DNA of 64,000 nt from Cepaea nemoralis. Taxonomy: Eukaryota; Mollusca; Gastropoda; Stylommatophora; Helicidae. The position numbers and the translations under genes are program-made. The stretch lies in the NCBI GenBank assembly GCA_014155875.1, contig JACEFZ010011691.1, positions 670,501-734,500 on the forward strand. Reading direction: 5' to 3'. Under the pieces are notes generated by a model. The model did no database searches and was not told where the DNA came from. It saw only the letters and a list, made by a program, of their open reading frames with translations. Below are positions 53,670 to 63,559 of the stretch, in pieces (the stretch's first letter is position 1; each line of letters starts with the position of its first letter).

Positions 53670-54417
53670 GGTCTCACCTGTGAATTATTCTAGGTGTACC
53701 AGATCCGCAGAAATCATGGCCTCTCCCGTCCAGTCCATTGTCATATAGACACTCAACTTGTCGGCCGTTAACCTTTATCAATTCCACTACAGGTGGCTTA
53801 TCCTGGTCTGGAGTCTCTTCCTCGGCCACGACCTGTTCGGTGGTCTCCACCTTAGGTTTAACTGGGCACACGACGAAATGAGATTCTCCTGACTTAACCC
53901 TGCAGTCTTTAGCATTATGCGTGTCAGACCTGCAGTGTTTACACAATTTCCCTGTCCTAGATTTTCTCGTGCCGGACTTCAGTGAGCTCTCCTGGTTGTG
54001 AGCTTCCTTGTCGACCTCAGCATTTTTAGTGACAACCTCCTTTGGAGTCACTTGACATGCCGCAAAGTGATGGCTCTTAGCCTTCGATTTGCATTCCCTC
54101 GTATTGTGAAAGGGCGACTTACAAATCGAACACCACTTCTCCGTCCACTGTCTTTTTTGTGAAGAGTTCGAGGTGCTCCTGCTTCCCTCCTTCGTCTTCT
54201 CCAAACTCTCCTCTGAAGTTTTAACATATGGTTCCACTTTCTTCGTTCCTGAGCTTTTGGATTTCTTCCGGTCATGTTTCTCCAGACTTTTGGTGTTTGT
54301 GGAAAGATTTTCTCCAGCCTCCTCATGTACCTCGACGAACCGTTCTTCCAATTTCATCACGATGTCAATACGTTCCGCCCCTTGTTCTCCCAAGAATGTC
54401 CTGAGAGGTTTCGACAT
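53670..54417 (-). pseudogene. Gag C-terminal zinc knuckles and protease start
   Basis: The frame 54417-53674 begins within gag. It holds two canonical C-x2-C-x4-H-x4-C knuckles, CSICKSPFHNTREC near 54128 and CKHCRSDTHNAKDC near 53948, separated by an acidic Lys/Glu-rich linker. VELIKVNGRQVECLYDNG near 53740 opens the protease; the usual DTG or DSG reads DNG here, though the neighbourhood is damaged by a frame shift near 53735. Knuckles bind element RNA during particle assembly. Confidence 0.83.
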
Positions 54418-55048
54418 TTGCTTTCACATCTGGCCGACTATCATGAGCTCTTCCAGACTTCTCAGCCAAATCCATCCACTTATGGAGATAGGATTTCAGA
54501 CGCAGACTGTAGGCGGCAAACAACTCTCCCGGTTCTCGTTTCGCTGCTCGAAATTTTTTCCGGTAGGTATGTGACGTAACTTCGAAACGTTTCAGCAGAG
54601 CCGTTTTCAATTCGTCGTAATTGTTCTCGTGTCCTGGCGGTAGGCGGGAATAAACCTCGTAACCTGTCCCGGGTAATCCCTGGGACAACTTAAGACACCA
54701 TTTGTCACGATCTAGACCTATAGCAACAGACATGGCCTCGAAGCGTTGTAAGTACTGGTCGATCTTCTCTTTGTCTTCTTTATAGACAGCTAAAGGAAAC
54801 TTCATAGCATGGTAACTATGTACACCCATTGGGGTTGAGCCAGGGAGAGAGGAGCCTCCGACTGCTCCCTCAGTTTCCCCACTAGATTGCCTCTTAAGCT
54901 CGAGTTCCCGCATTCGGTACGCATGCTCCCTTTTCTGAGCTTCTTGTTCAGCTTCCAATCTCTTAGCAGCTTGCTCCGCTTCAAGATTCTTAGCAGCTTG
55001 CTTAGCTTCTATTATTTTTGTCTCTAACTCCATCTTTCTTAATGCCAT
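54365..55048 (-). pseudogene. gag: Gag capsid-like part, Gmr1-like gypsy 3
   Basis: The frame 55048-54365 starts with a predicted coiled coil (KLELETKIIEAKQAAKNLE-type heptads). It continues with the capsid-like FPLAVYKEDKEKIDQYLQRF, WCLKLSQGLPGTGYEVYS and ELKTALLKRFEVTSHTYRK blocks, which are typical of gypsy gag proteins of invertebrates, including the LLKRFxxT motif. A shift near 54415 moves the reading frame to the knuckle segment. Translation probably began further up, near 55170, where ATG GCC starts a short in-frame stretch, but shifts prevent certainty. Confidence 0.8.
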
Positions 55049-55499
55049 CTCGGCCTTCCATTTCTGCTTGACGAAAATCTCTCTCCACCTCCTGTAGGTA
55101 CTCTGTTAGTGCAGAACCCGACAAGCCCATTGCTTCCCCCTTGCCCTTAGTTCTGCCATATCTACTTTAGGAGTGGCCATATTTCAGAGAGGTGAGTCAG
55201 CAGGTTCAGTGTAAATTTCTCTAAACAATATATAGATGTTCACTAGTTAAATTTTATCTATATATTTAACACCACACAGCACAACACAAAACAATCTCTC
55301 AATGACAAGAGTAGAATTAGGACCAAAGACCTATGTAGACGTGTGAAGTGAGAACAGGCAAGCGATGTGTCTTAACTCCTATCCACATTCACCCTAGCTG
55401 GATCCTCATTAATCTGATATCACCGTCCCGTGTCGAGAGATCCCGTATCAGGCGATCCCGTGTCAAGATATCCCGTGTCGAGAGATCACGTTCACCTCA

Positions 55500-55523
55500 C
55501 ATGCGGTGTCGATCCCCCAGTAA
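55500..55523 (-). promoter_or_regulatory. Likely primer binding site of gypsy 3
   Basis: Directly after the 5' LTR end (CGACA on the minus strand) comes TTAC and then TGGGGGATCGACACCGC. A TGG start close to the LTR end is the expected place for tRNA 3' CCA pairing. The donor tRNA could not be named. Confidence 0.45.
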
Positions 55524-56573
55524 TGTCGTAATAATAATTGTGTCGACCCTGGGGTGAGGGGAATCAACACCAACATCTTTTAACCCCATATCAATATCTT
55601 GAGGAGCTTCTTGATTTCTGTCCACAATACCCCGTCAGTCTTCGGATCATTCACTCTCTCTCTCTTACCACTGGACCATGCCCCCTCTCATTCTTTTCCG
55701 AAACATACCCACACAACACTAGCCTCTAACAAAACAACAAATTAATTTAATAGAGAAAACTGTCATGTATGTGCAAAGTGTATGTGTAGAATATTTTTCG
55801 TATAATCTAGTGTATATGTAGAGTCAGACCGAATAGCTCAGGAGCAAAGTCTGTTTCATCACTGTACTGGCCACACAACAGCACCATATCAAGGACAGAA
55901 TACCTCACCCAAATGATGTGTCTCTCCAGCCAAGTGTCGACTTCCTCCAATAGCTCCTGGACAGTCCCAATGCTTGGTCATCAATAGTGGAAACAGTCCA
56001 ATATTGACCATCAATCTAACACATACAATGTAACTACTCTGTTCATAAAAGTTCTGTGATCAGAGAATCCTAAATTAAGGTTACTGTCACTTTGAAAAAC
56101 TAAATGTTAGTATTTAACTTTTCGTAGGAATTCCCCAATGTTAACACACAATGTTAATGTTCCAGGTATCTATGTATCTACTAGTGTTCCTGGTACTGGT
56201 GTTGTGTCAGTGTCTTTATTTTCCTGTGATGTAAACTATCACTTAGGAAACCCAATTATATAATCATCGTTTCCTGCTCAGCAGAGACCAGGTTCCTGCA
56301 GACCCTCTGGATTCTGGGCCCAGTGCAAAAGCCTCTTAGTAAACTCTGCCTTCAATGCTCGAGCCATGACCTTTCTTCCGCTGTTGTACAATTTAGTTAG
56401 TGGAACCATATATTTATTCCGGTTTGAAAATTGAGACTACTAAATCACATGAAGGAAACATGTCCGCCAATGTAAATCGACAGAAGACACGGTAGACCCT
56501 CTCCAGAATCAAACTCGGAATATCACACTCTTCCTTGTTGTTCCACAACATTTGGTCTACTCCCCCAAAGTTG
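55524..56573 (-). repeat. 5' LTR of gypsy 3, outer end truncated
   Basis: It matches 49768-50825 of the 3' LTR with few differences and small indels, including a missing 9-bp piece near 55673. It lacks the last ~390 bp found in the other LTR (50826-51211). Beyond 56573 the sequence is LINE-H, so the outer LTR end was deleted or replaced. Confidence 0.85.
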
Positions 56574-56870
56574 TTCCCTGCTTGATATAAGGTGCACAGG
56601 TTCCACGTACCAATTCTCAGACTTCTTCTTCTACTTTTCAGATAGGTATTGTCAGATTGCACCCTTTCAAAAGAATTTGGGAAGCAGTCGTCATTATACA
56701 CTTCCTTATTCACTATAGGAGTTGTCTCTTCCCTGTGAATATTTACAACAGGCTCATCCCCAGGGGGCCAAGAATTACCTGTATTGCTTTTTACTTGTTG
56801 TTGAAGTACCATTGCTGTCTTTGGCATATTACATGGTGAGGTCCCAAACTCTTCCACGATGTCCAGCCAT
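56574..56870 (-). pseudogene. LINE-H 5' coding start
   Basis: The minus-strand frame from 56857 reads MEEFGTSPC, then EPVVNIHREETTPIV and SRRRSLRIGTWNLCTLYQAG, the opening of an APE-type endonuclease (compare TWNVRTM in LINE-D). The frame leaves the LINE at 56573, where LTR sequence begins. Only the first ~90 residues survive. It may be the 5' end of LINE-A, C or E, whose starts are missing here. Confidence 0.65.
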
Positions 56871-57668
56871 GTTGACTATCGTGTCATGAACACCCCTCGT
56901 GTGTGCCACACACTCTGCTGTTTCACTTTCGAAGCCGTTGATCTATTTAGATTCATCTGCTTTCTCCACCATCCCAATCTTTGTGTACTAGGGATGGACA
57001 TTCCCTTAGTAGGATATTACCCCTGCTTCACTCATGTAGTTTAGCCAATGTGACAAGGTGGCCCACATCTCAGATCGTTTTTATTAGATTCAGATAGCCC
57101 TCAGAAAACCCCCTTATACATGTGTGTATTATTTTGTATTGTTATCTGTATATCCATATATTAGCTAAGATCGTCGGTGTTTAGTGTATGTATATACATC
57201 AAACTATAGAGAGAGATAAAATACGGTTTCTTCTCGTAGTTAGAAGTAGATGTAGTGTAGAGTTGGTTTACACGCCAAGAAATCAAGTCAGGCTTTATGT
57301 TATATTCAGTTTGGCTGGGAAATTAACTTGGCCACAGGAAGTCGAGGAGAGCTCTTCTATTCGGGAAGATAATTTTCATGTAAAGCCCCTAAAATCTGCC
57401 ATTTTGACAATTCGGCTCGAAGGTGGCAGGAGTTAACTATCACGTCAATTGGCTAGAATAGAACACATGTCTGTGTCTTAGACATTTTTTTCTGGCTCTT
57501 GTTAAGCCGAACCACCCACTAGTAAAAGCCAGTGATAGTCTCCGCACCCGATAGGCCCAGTCAAAACCAAGTTGCAGGGTGAGTTCAGAACAATTTTTTT
57601 AACATTTCTCTGCGTGTGTCGATAGGCCGGTGAAATCTAAAGGCCACGCCGATCGAGAATAGATACCA
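56871..57668. other. LINE-H 5' leader and spacer
   Basis: No gene. Part of this is probably the LINE-H 5' untranslated region. It contains TATGTATATACATC near 57186. Short plus-strand frames have no recognisable motif. Confidence 0.4.
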
Positions 57669-57716
57669 TTAATTCTTTCGCTACCAAACAAAAATTGGGT
57701 CCTGACCAAACAGAAA

Positions 57717-58796
57717 TTCATGGCAGAAAATTGGAAGTAGGGGTGTGTTACAATAATGATTTTAAAATGGTTAAAATGGTAGCAGATATATTGTATTATA
57801 TATGAAATTAAAGAGGATTGCACAAGGAACTTGACAGTGTTAATAATTAATTGATAGGTTACAAATATTATGACAATAATGAGAGGTTTAATAATAACTG
57901 AAAGTAAAGATGTAAAAATTATTTTAACAACTGCACTTATAAGGTGTTTTCTACACTCCTATAATGCTAATCATGTTTAATTTACTGAATAATCAAACAA
58001 ACACCACTTGTCTTCAAGAATATAAACAATATTGCTCATTAAAATCACCCAAAAGGAAGTTCTGGTGCATATTCTGAACCATGTCTTTTTCACAAAAAAT
58101 GAAAAAAAATAATGGCCGAAATCTGGAAGCTGGGGTCTGTCACAATAATGTTATGAAAATGGTTACAATTGTAGCAGAAATGTTGAATTATATATCCAAA
58201 TAAAGGGGATTGCACAAGGAATATGCAAGTAATTGAATTATTGCTATAGGTTGTAAATATAATAAAAATAATAATATAATTTGTCAAATAAATTGACAAA
58301 AAGAGGTAAACATGATGAAAACATTGCACTTATAAGGTGGTTTCTACACTCCTATACTGCTAATCATGTTTAATTTACTGAATAATCAAACAAACACCAC
58401 TTGTCTTCAACAGTATAAACATTATTGCTCATTAAAATTACCCAAAAGGAAGTTTTGGTCTTTTTCACACAAAATGGAAAAAAAATAATGGCAGAAAACT
58501 GTAAGTAGGGGAGTGTCACAATAATGTTATGAAAATGGTTAAAATTGTAGCGGAAATGTTGTATTATACATCAACATAAAGGGAGATTGCACCAGGAATA
58601 TGTTGGTATTGATCTCATATATAATCATAATATATATTATATAATATAAAATAATTTTTTTAAATAATTTGAAAAAAAGAGGTAAAAATGATGAAAACAT
58701 TGCACTTACCAAAGGACGTTGTTATCCTGATCATTGGTAAATCACTGCTAATCCTGTTGAATTTACTGAACAAACACCACTTTTTTGAAAATAAGT
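57717..58796 (+). repeat. Three direct repeats of about 310-400 bp inside piggyBac
   Basis: Units at about 57717-58111, 58112-58487 and 58488-58796 each open with ATGGCMGAAA and hold GTAGGGGTGTGTYACAATAA-like text, GGATTGCACAAGGAA, AACATTGCACTTATAAGGTG and GAATAATCAAACAAACACCA. They fill the region between the left terminal repeat and the transposase stop. Confidence 0.88.
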
Positions 58797-58858
58797 TTCC
58801 GGAATAATTTGAGCTGCTTCGCGAGGTGCACTTTCAATTAAATTTTGCTTGAAATCCT

Positions 58859-59970
58859 TCAATGACAGTTTTTTTTCCTCCTTTCTCTGTTTGGCATATT
58901 GAATGTAGGATGTTTATTTTTATTTGCAATATGTGGCTGTCTATTTGTGATAGGCTGCAAAGCAAACTTTGGGGTACAAGTGTGGTCTGTTAGTGCAGCT
59001 GGAGCAAACAAAAGATGATCTGTGTCGTTTAGTTCGAGTGCTGCATAAAACACAGTCTCTATTGACACCGACTCAACAGTTCCAATTACAGACTTGGTAG
59101 AGACAACAATGCATGGTATTTTAGCTTTTTTATCTCCCCATGTCACACACAATATTCTGTCTCCTTCAAGAAACCACTTCATTTCTTGATGCTGAAGTCG
59201 CAAATGCTTCAACTCTGGAGGAAAGCCTACTCCGTTGACATTTAGTGTCCCTGTATAATTGAAATTGTTGGAATGCAGATAATCAATCAGAGCTTTCGAA
59301 GTGTAGAATCTGTCAGCAAAGAAGTGATGGCCAGCTCCGAGAACATTCAGTAGTGTGGCAAACACTTTCACTGCATGAGCAGTTGCGGGATCTACATCCG
59401 GACTGTATTAGGTGTTTCTTCCATAGTAAATTATAAAATTCACCACATAGCCAGTCGCAGAATCACAAAGGCCAAATGCTTTGATGTGGTACTTGTGAGG
59501 CTTTGTTGCATTGTATTGTCTGTGCTGAAATCTGCCCTTCCACCCAATAATCATTTCATCAATGGACACATTTTCAAATGGGTAAAATGCTTCCTGGAAT
59601 TTCTTCAGAATCATGTCAACAAGAGGATAGATTTTTTTTTGCACCTGCTGCCACTGGTTCACATACGTGAAACATGGTGTGATAAATAAATAGATTCAAA
59701 TCGATTCCTGGGAAACATAGTGGCATACCAAGAAGTATATAAATGTGCACTTGTACACCAGTAGTCTTTGATAGATGGTCTTGGATCAAGTCCCATAGCA
59801 ATAATGACAGACGTAAACTTCAGCCATTCGTGCTTCGTTGTCAGACACTTAGTTGTTGATGAACATTCACTGGTTTTTCTTTATCACCACGTGCTAGAAC
59901 TTTAGACACAACCAATCTTTACTAATATCGAAATCACTATTGTTTAAAGTTTTTTCAAACAATAACCTAG
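58859..59970 (-). pseudogene. piggyBac transposase, main part
   Basis: Read on the minus strand from the LINE-G junction at 59970. The start continues with NNSDFDISKDW (59945-59910), then, after shifts, KDYWCTSAHLYTSWYA-like text near 59765, the catalytic NVSIDEMIIGWKGRFQ (first Asp, near 59560) and KPHKYHIKAFGLCDSATGYV near 59500. A stop or shift at about 59405 precedes the second frame (59371-58859) with HHFFADRFYTSKALIDYL (second Asp) and MKWFLEGDRILCVTWGDKKA. The usual third catalytic block (GGVD-type) and the C-terminal cysteine finger are not visible. Either a deletion or strong divergence removed them. Confidence 0.8.
59958..59970. repeat. Target-site duplication, left copy (LINE-G in piggyBac)
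   Basis: AACAATAACCTAG here and at 62544-62556 flanks LINE-G. It lies inside the piggyBac coding region (codons for ARLLF). Confidence 0.92.
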
Positions 59971-62543
59971 TTAGTTAGTTAGTTAGTCGACAGATCATCC
60001 TCATTGTACATCGAACCATTCAGTCCATAAGTGCTCGGATCCCCTCCTCAGCAAATCCCGCAGCGTGTAGCGGCTAACGACGCCAGTTCTGTGTTGGTTT
60101 ATCAATCTTCTTTGGCTTCCTGCGTAGTGTTCTTGTTTGGCCACCCCTTTTTTAATTTGCTGTTCTAGCAGTCTAGCCATGGTTGTAGACTCACAGTCAT
60201 CACTTGGTTCACGTAAAAGTCTTACTTCTCGTAGAGCATTCAGAATGTCAGCGTGGTCCAGGGCGCGTCCGCCCTCCACAGTATCCTCACCTGCGAGCTT
60301 GTCAGCCCGCTCATTTCCTTGTACTCCCGCAAGCCCTGGCACGAAGATGAAACTAATCTTTGCCAGCCGAGACCGCTCCAGAGGCAGCAACCATTCTCTT
60401 TGGATCTCTTTGCCTCTATCCTCTTGATCATGTTCATTTAGTCGCTAAGGAAACATGCCCTAGTGAATGTCTGTGTCTCGAGCCATGTTATTGCTTTACT
60501 TACTGCCATGACTTCCATAGGTCAGGCTACTTGTGGTTTCAGTGAAAGCACCAGAGTCCTCCTTCACAATTCTCCCTCCGGCCCGAACTGTAAAGGCCCA
60601 TGAGCTTCTCACGTGTCGGACGACCGACCCATCTGTGTAGATGACCGCATCACCGTCTAGCGAATTCTCGAAAATCAACGCTTGCACTTCAGCCTCCACA
60701 GCAGCCGGATTTTCTTGTCTGCATTTTCTATCTAGTTGGATGCAAACTGAAAAGGATGTGCAGAAATCTGTTGGCACTTGCACCCACTCCTCGCCAGGTT
60801 CTAAGTCCTCAAGTGAACACACCTGTTGAAGAATGTCTTCGGCTTGACCCATCCACGACCGTCCTCTTTTTAACCTGCTGCCCTTCACCTTCATAATTTC
60901 ACTATGCAGTGGATGTTGTGTGTTTGCGTTAACTCTGAGGTAGGCGCGTGCCCTGCAAACTTGTATTCTCTCTTCAATGGTTGGAAAATCAAGAAGGTAG
61001 CGCATCGCCCTGCATGCTGTATCTCTTGTACATCCAAGAATAATGCGCATAGCTTCATTCTGTATCCTTTCCATCTTTACTATCTGCTTACGGCTTAGAG
61101 TCAGGATTGCCATTGCATACTCCAAAACAGACGTGACCAGCCCCTCGTACAGAAGACATAGGTGGCGCTGCTCACAGTTTGCTACCGCCATCACCCGCAT
61201 CGCAGCCAAACCCCGCTTGGCCTTTGTTATCACCTGTTCTATGTGCTCATTATAAGCAAGGCTTCGATCAAACCGTATCCCCAGGTAATTAATTGCCTGC
61301 GTTCTTTCCACCGTCTCTGAACACAGCATTACAGTTGGTGTTGGAGTGTTGACAATATGATTATTCAACGAGAACCAAGTCACTGTTGCCTTTGTTGGGT
61401 TTACCATTGCCCCAGCTTTATCACACCAAGTACTTATGCGATTGAGTTCGGATTGTAGTTCCACAGCAACCTGCTCTCTATCCTTACCCTGACGATACAC
61501 TAAAACATCATCGGCATATGACAATGTCCTGCTAGGTCCAGTGATCTGCTCACTGGTGATTCTCACTGTGTAGGCGTTGAACAGTACCGGAGATAATGGT
61601 GATCCCTGTGGTAGGCCAGGATATATTGTTGTTGGTTCCGAAGTCCAACTGCCACATCTAAAAACTACTTTCCGTTGGAAGAGGGCTGCAGCGATCCAAC
61701 TAAGGAGGAATGGACTTACTTTTAGTTCAAGAAGCTGAAGCATTAAAAAATCCAATGGTACTCTGTTGTACGCATCCTCAAGATCAATCACTGCAGCAAA
61801 GGTTTCAATGCCTGAGTGGAAACCTTCATAGACATCATGGGCAAAGACTGCTGCATTGATCCAGGTTTCTCTTTTTGGACGGTACCCACCCAGGGTAGGT
61901 GGGAAAACACCTTGCCTCTCTAGCTGGCTTGATATTTTCCTGGCAATTACCTTCTCCAGCAGCTTGCCTATTGTATTCTGCATGGTTATAATTCGATATC
62001 CCTGAATTTTTTTGTGGTCTTTGTCAGGCTTCGGCAAAGGAATCAGATAGCTGTGTAACCATTCCTCCTTGATGCTAGCACTCCCTATACTGTTGTTGTA
62101 CATGTCTGCTAGTTTCTCTAGCTCATTGTCGGTACACCTATTTATGTCGTCGTATCTTATGCCATCAGGCCCTGGAGCGCTGTTTTCTGATCGTCGAAGT
62201 ACAGCCTTGATTTCTTTCACTGTCACTGTGTCTTCATCCGAAGTGTTCTGGGCCTTGCATCTGTCTGAGGTGACCTCCTTGGCCAGATTTCGGCCTCCCA
62301 TGTCTGTCTGGTTGCTCTGCTCTAGATAGCGTTCAAAGAGGGCTTTGCCCTTGTCCTCGTCAGTCCTCTGCCAGATGAGGTCAGCACCTTGGAAGTCAGA
62401 AATGCTCTTATTCTTGACTACGCCACTCATGCTTTTATAATAAATAATAATTAATTATAACTTATTTACTCTCTGAACTAATTCCTTCCACTAATATGTA
62501 TATTATATATTTAAAAAAAAAAAACAACAACAACAACAACAAC
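59971..62543 (-). mobile_element. LINE-G insertion in piggyBac
   Basis: A 2573-bp minus-strand LINE. Its 3' end is (CTAA)n directly at the duplication (59971-59986). Its 5' side starts with a (GTT)n and T run (62543-62512), then a 72-bp segment that also occurs inverted at 63092-63163, then the RT frame. No endonuclease domain is present, so it is 5'-truncated or rearranged. Confidence 0.85.
60001..62430 (-). pseudogene. LINE-G reverse transcriptase and RNase H
   Basis: The frame 62430-60496 (644 codons) is open. It begins with a linker, then SENSAPGPDGIRYDDI near 62195, the GYRIITMQNTIGKLLEKVIA block, AVIDLEDAYNRVPLDFL, GLPQGSPLSPVLF and catalytic LSYADDVLVYR near 61530. The thumb follows with AINYLGIRFDRSLAYNEH and RIQNEAMRIILGCTRD. 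RNase H begins at VIYTDGSVVRHVRSSWAF near 60640. A shift near 60510 moves the rest into frames 60437-60240 and 60390-60001, with FVPGLAGVQGNERADKLAG and a final HRTGVVSRYTLRDLL. RT motifs are intact; RNase H is damaged. RNase H-bearing LINEs belong mainly to the I-like groups. Confidence 0.87.
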
Positions 62544-63163
62544 AACAATAACCTAGCTTGATCTGAAGTAATTCTACGAGTTCGCATACTCGTGGGCGTT
62601 TCCATTGTGAAAAATCAAAACAAACAAATTAACGCTACTTAAAAACAGAAAAATTCACAAAATTCCAATGTTGGCAAATGTTTTATTGCACAAGGATGAT
62701 GTAGCTATGTTCCGGCTGTGGGATTTTTCAGTTTACTGTAACTTAAAATTCCGAAACTGAGCAGAAATGTATCAAATAAACCACTGATCATTCTGTGTCG
62801 ATAGAAATACCAATTGCCACGAGAGTCCGTCCATTGCGGCACTCCATCTGCCCCTGGTAGTGAAAGAGTTAATAATGCTAGAATTAGTACAATGTTTGTG
62901 CAATGCGGTTTGTCAACAAGGGATAACGCAAAGCTAGCCAGATGTGGCATTAAACATCGCTAAAGTACATAACTTAAGTATCAAAAATTAAGTATTCACC
63001 CGCGGAAACGAAACCCAAGTTATTCAGTAGACGATTAGAGTTAAGATGTACAGTAATTATGTGTATAGCTTCGGAACTAGCATATTTTGTTTATATAATA
63101 TACATATTAGTCGAAGGAATTAGTTCAGAGAGTAAATAAGGTATAATTAATTATTATTTATTA
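62439..63163. repeat. 72-bp inverted repeat across the piggyBac edge
   Basis: Arm 62439-62511 lies in the LINE-G 5' side; arm 63092-63163 lies outside piggyBac in flanking DNA. The arms are reverse complements with about two mismatches; the central shared text includes CTCTCTGAACTAATTCCTTC on the plus strand of the left arm. Confidence 0.9.
62544..62605 (-). pseudogene. piggyBac transposase N-terminus
   Basis: The frame opens with ATG at 62605-62603 and gives METPTSMRTRRITSDQ, then ARLLF across the target duplication, where LINE-G interrupts it. The same frame resumes on the other side at 59970 (EKTLNNSDF). An AT-rich leader of about 260 bp separates it from the right TTAA. Confidence 0.82.
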
Positions 63164-63559
63164 ATATTTATCTTGCCCATAGTCAGATTACTACCACGTG
63201 GTCCAGTATGGTCCACTTAACAAAGTCAAACCCTGGGGGAATTCTCCAACCCAATATCGTCCTTGTGTATAGTGAAAGTAATCTTAAACCTAGCTAATAA
63301 ATCTTCTGGATAATTAATTGTTTTAATAAATATAAGGAAGATTATTGCTAGTAGTACAACTCATAACTCTGGAAGTGAACTTGTGGTGTTTCATAGATTT
63401 AATGGTTTAATCATGTACATCGTGACGTTATAGTTGTGGTGTGTGATTTCATTTCATTCTATTTAATTCATCAAATAATATGTGCTGTTAAATCATCGTA
63501 TGGAGTGTAGTTTGTTTATTTCCATACTTGGAAAACGACGTGTGGTTTCATAGATTTTT
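62873..63559. other. Flank of piggyBac, no gene
   Basis: AT-rich DNA containing the right arm of the 72-bp inverted repeat at 63092-63163. No gene was recognised. Confidence 0.5.

Larger units (their letters stand above)
49765..56573 (-). mobile_element. Gmr1-like Ty3/gypsy 3, with two LTRs
   Basis: Read on the minus strand: 5' LTR (55524-56573, outer end missing), likely primer site, gag, protease, integrase, RT start, RNase H end, 3' LTR (49765-51211). Integrase precedes RT, as in gypsy 2. The two LTRs match over about 1.05 kb. The RT palm is deleted, so the copy cannot reverse transcribe by itself. Confidence 0.88.
57669..62872 (-). mobile_element. piggyBac element with nested LINE-G
   Basis: TTAA at 57669-57672 is followed by TTCTTTCGCTACCA, and TTAA at 62869-62872 is preceded by TGGTAGTGAAAGAG, its imperfect inverse (12 of 14 positions). 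TTAA target sites and CTCTTTCxCTACCA-type ends are piggyBac marks. The transposase lies between them on the minus strand. Without the 2573-bp LINE and one duplication the element is about 2.6 kb. Confidence 0.85.

Noticed and set aside
62705..62950. 81-codon minus-strand frame across the piggyBac right end
   Set aside because: It runs through the terminal inverted repeat and the TTAA site and lacks coding features.
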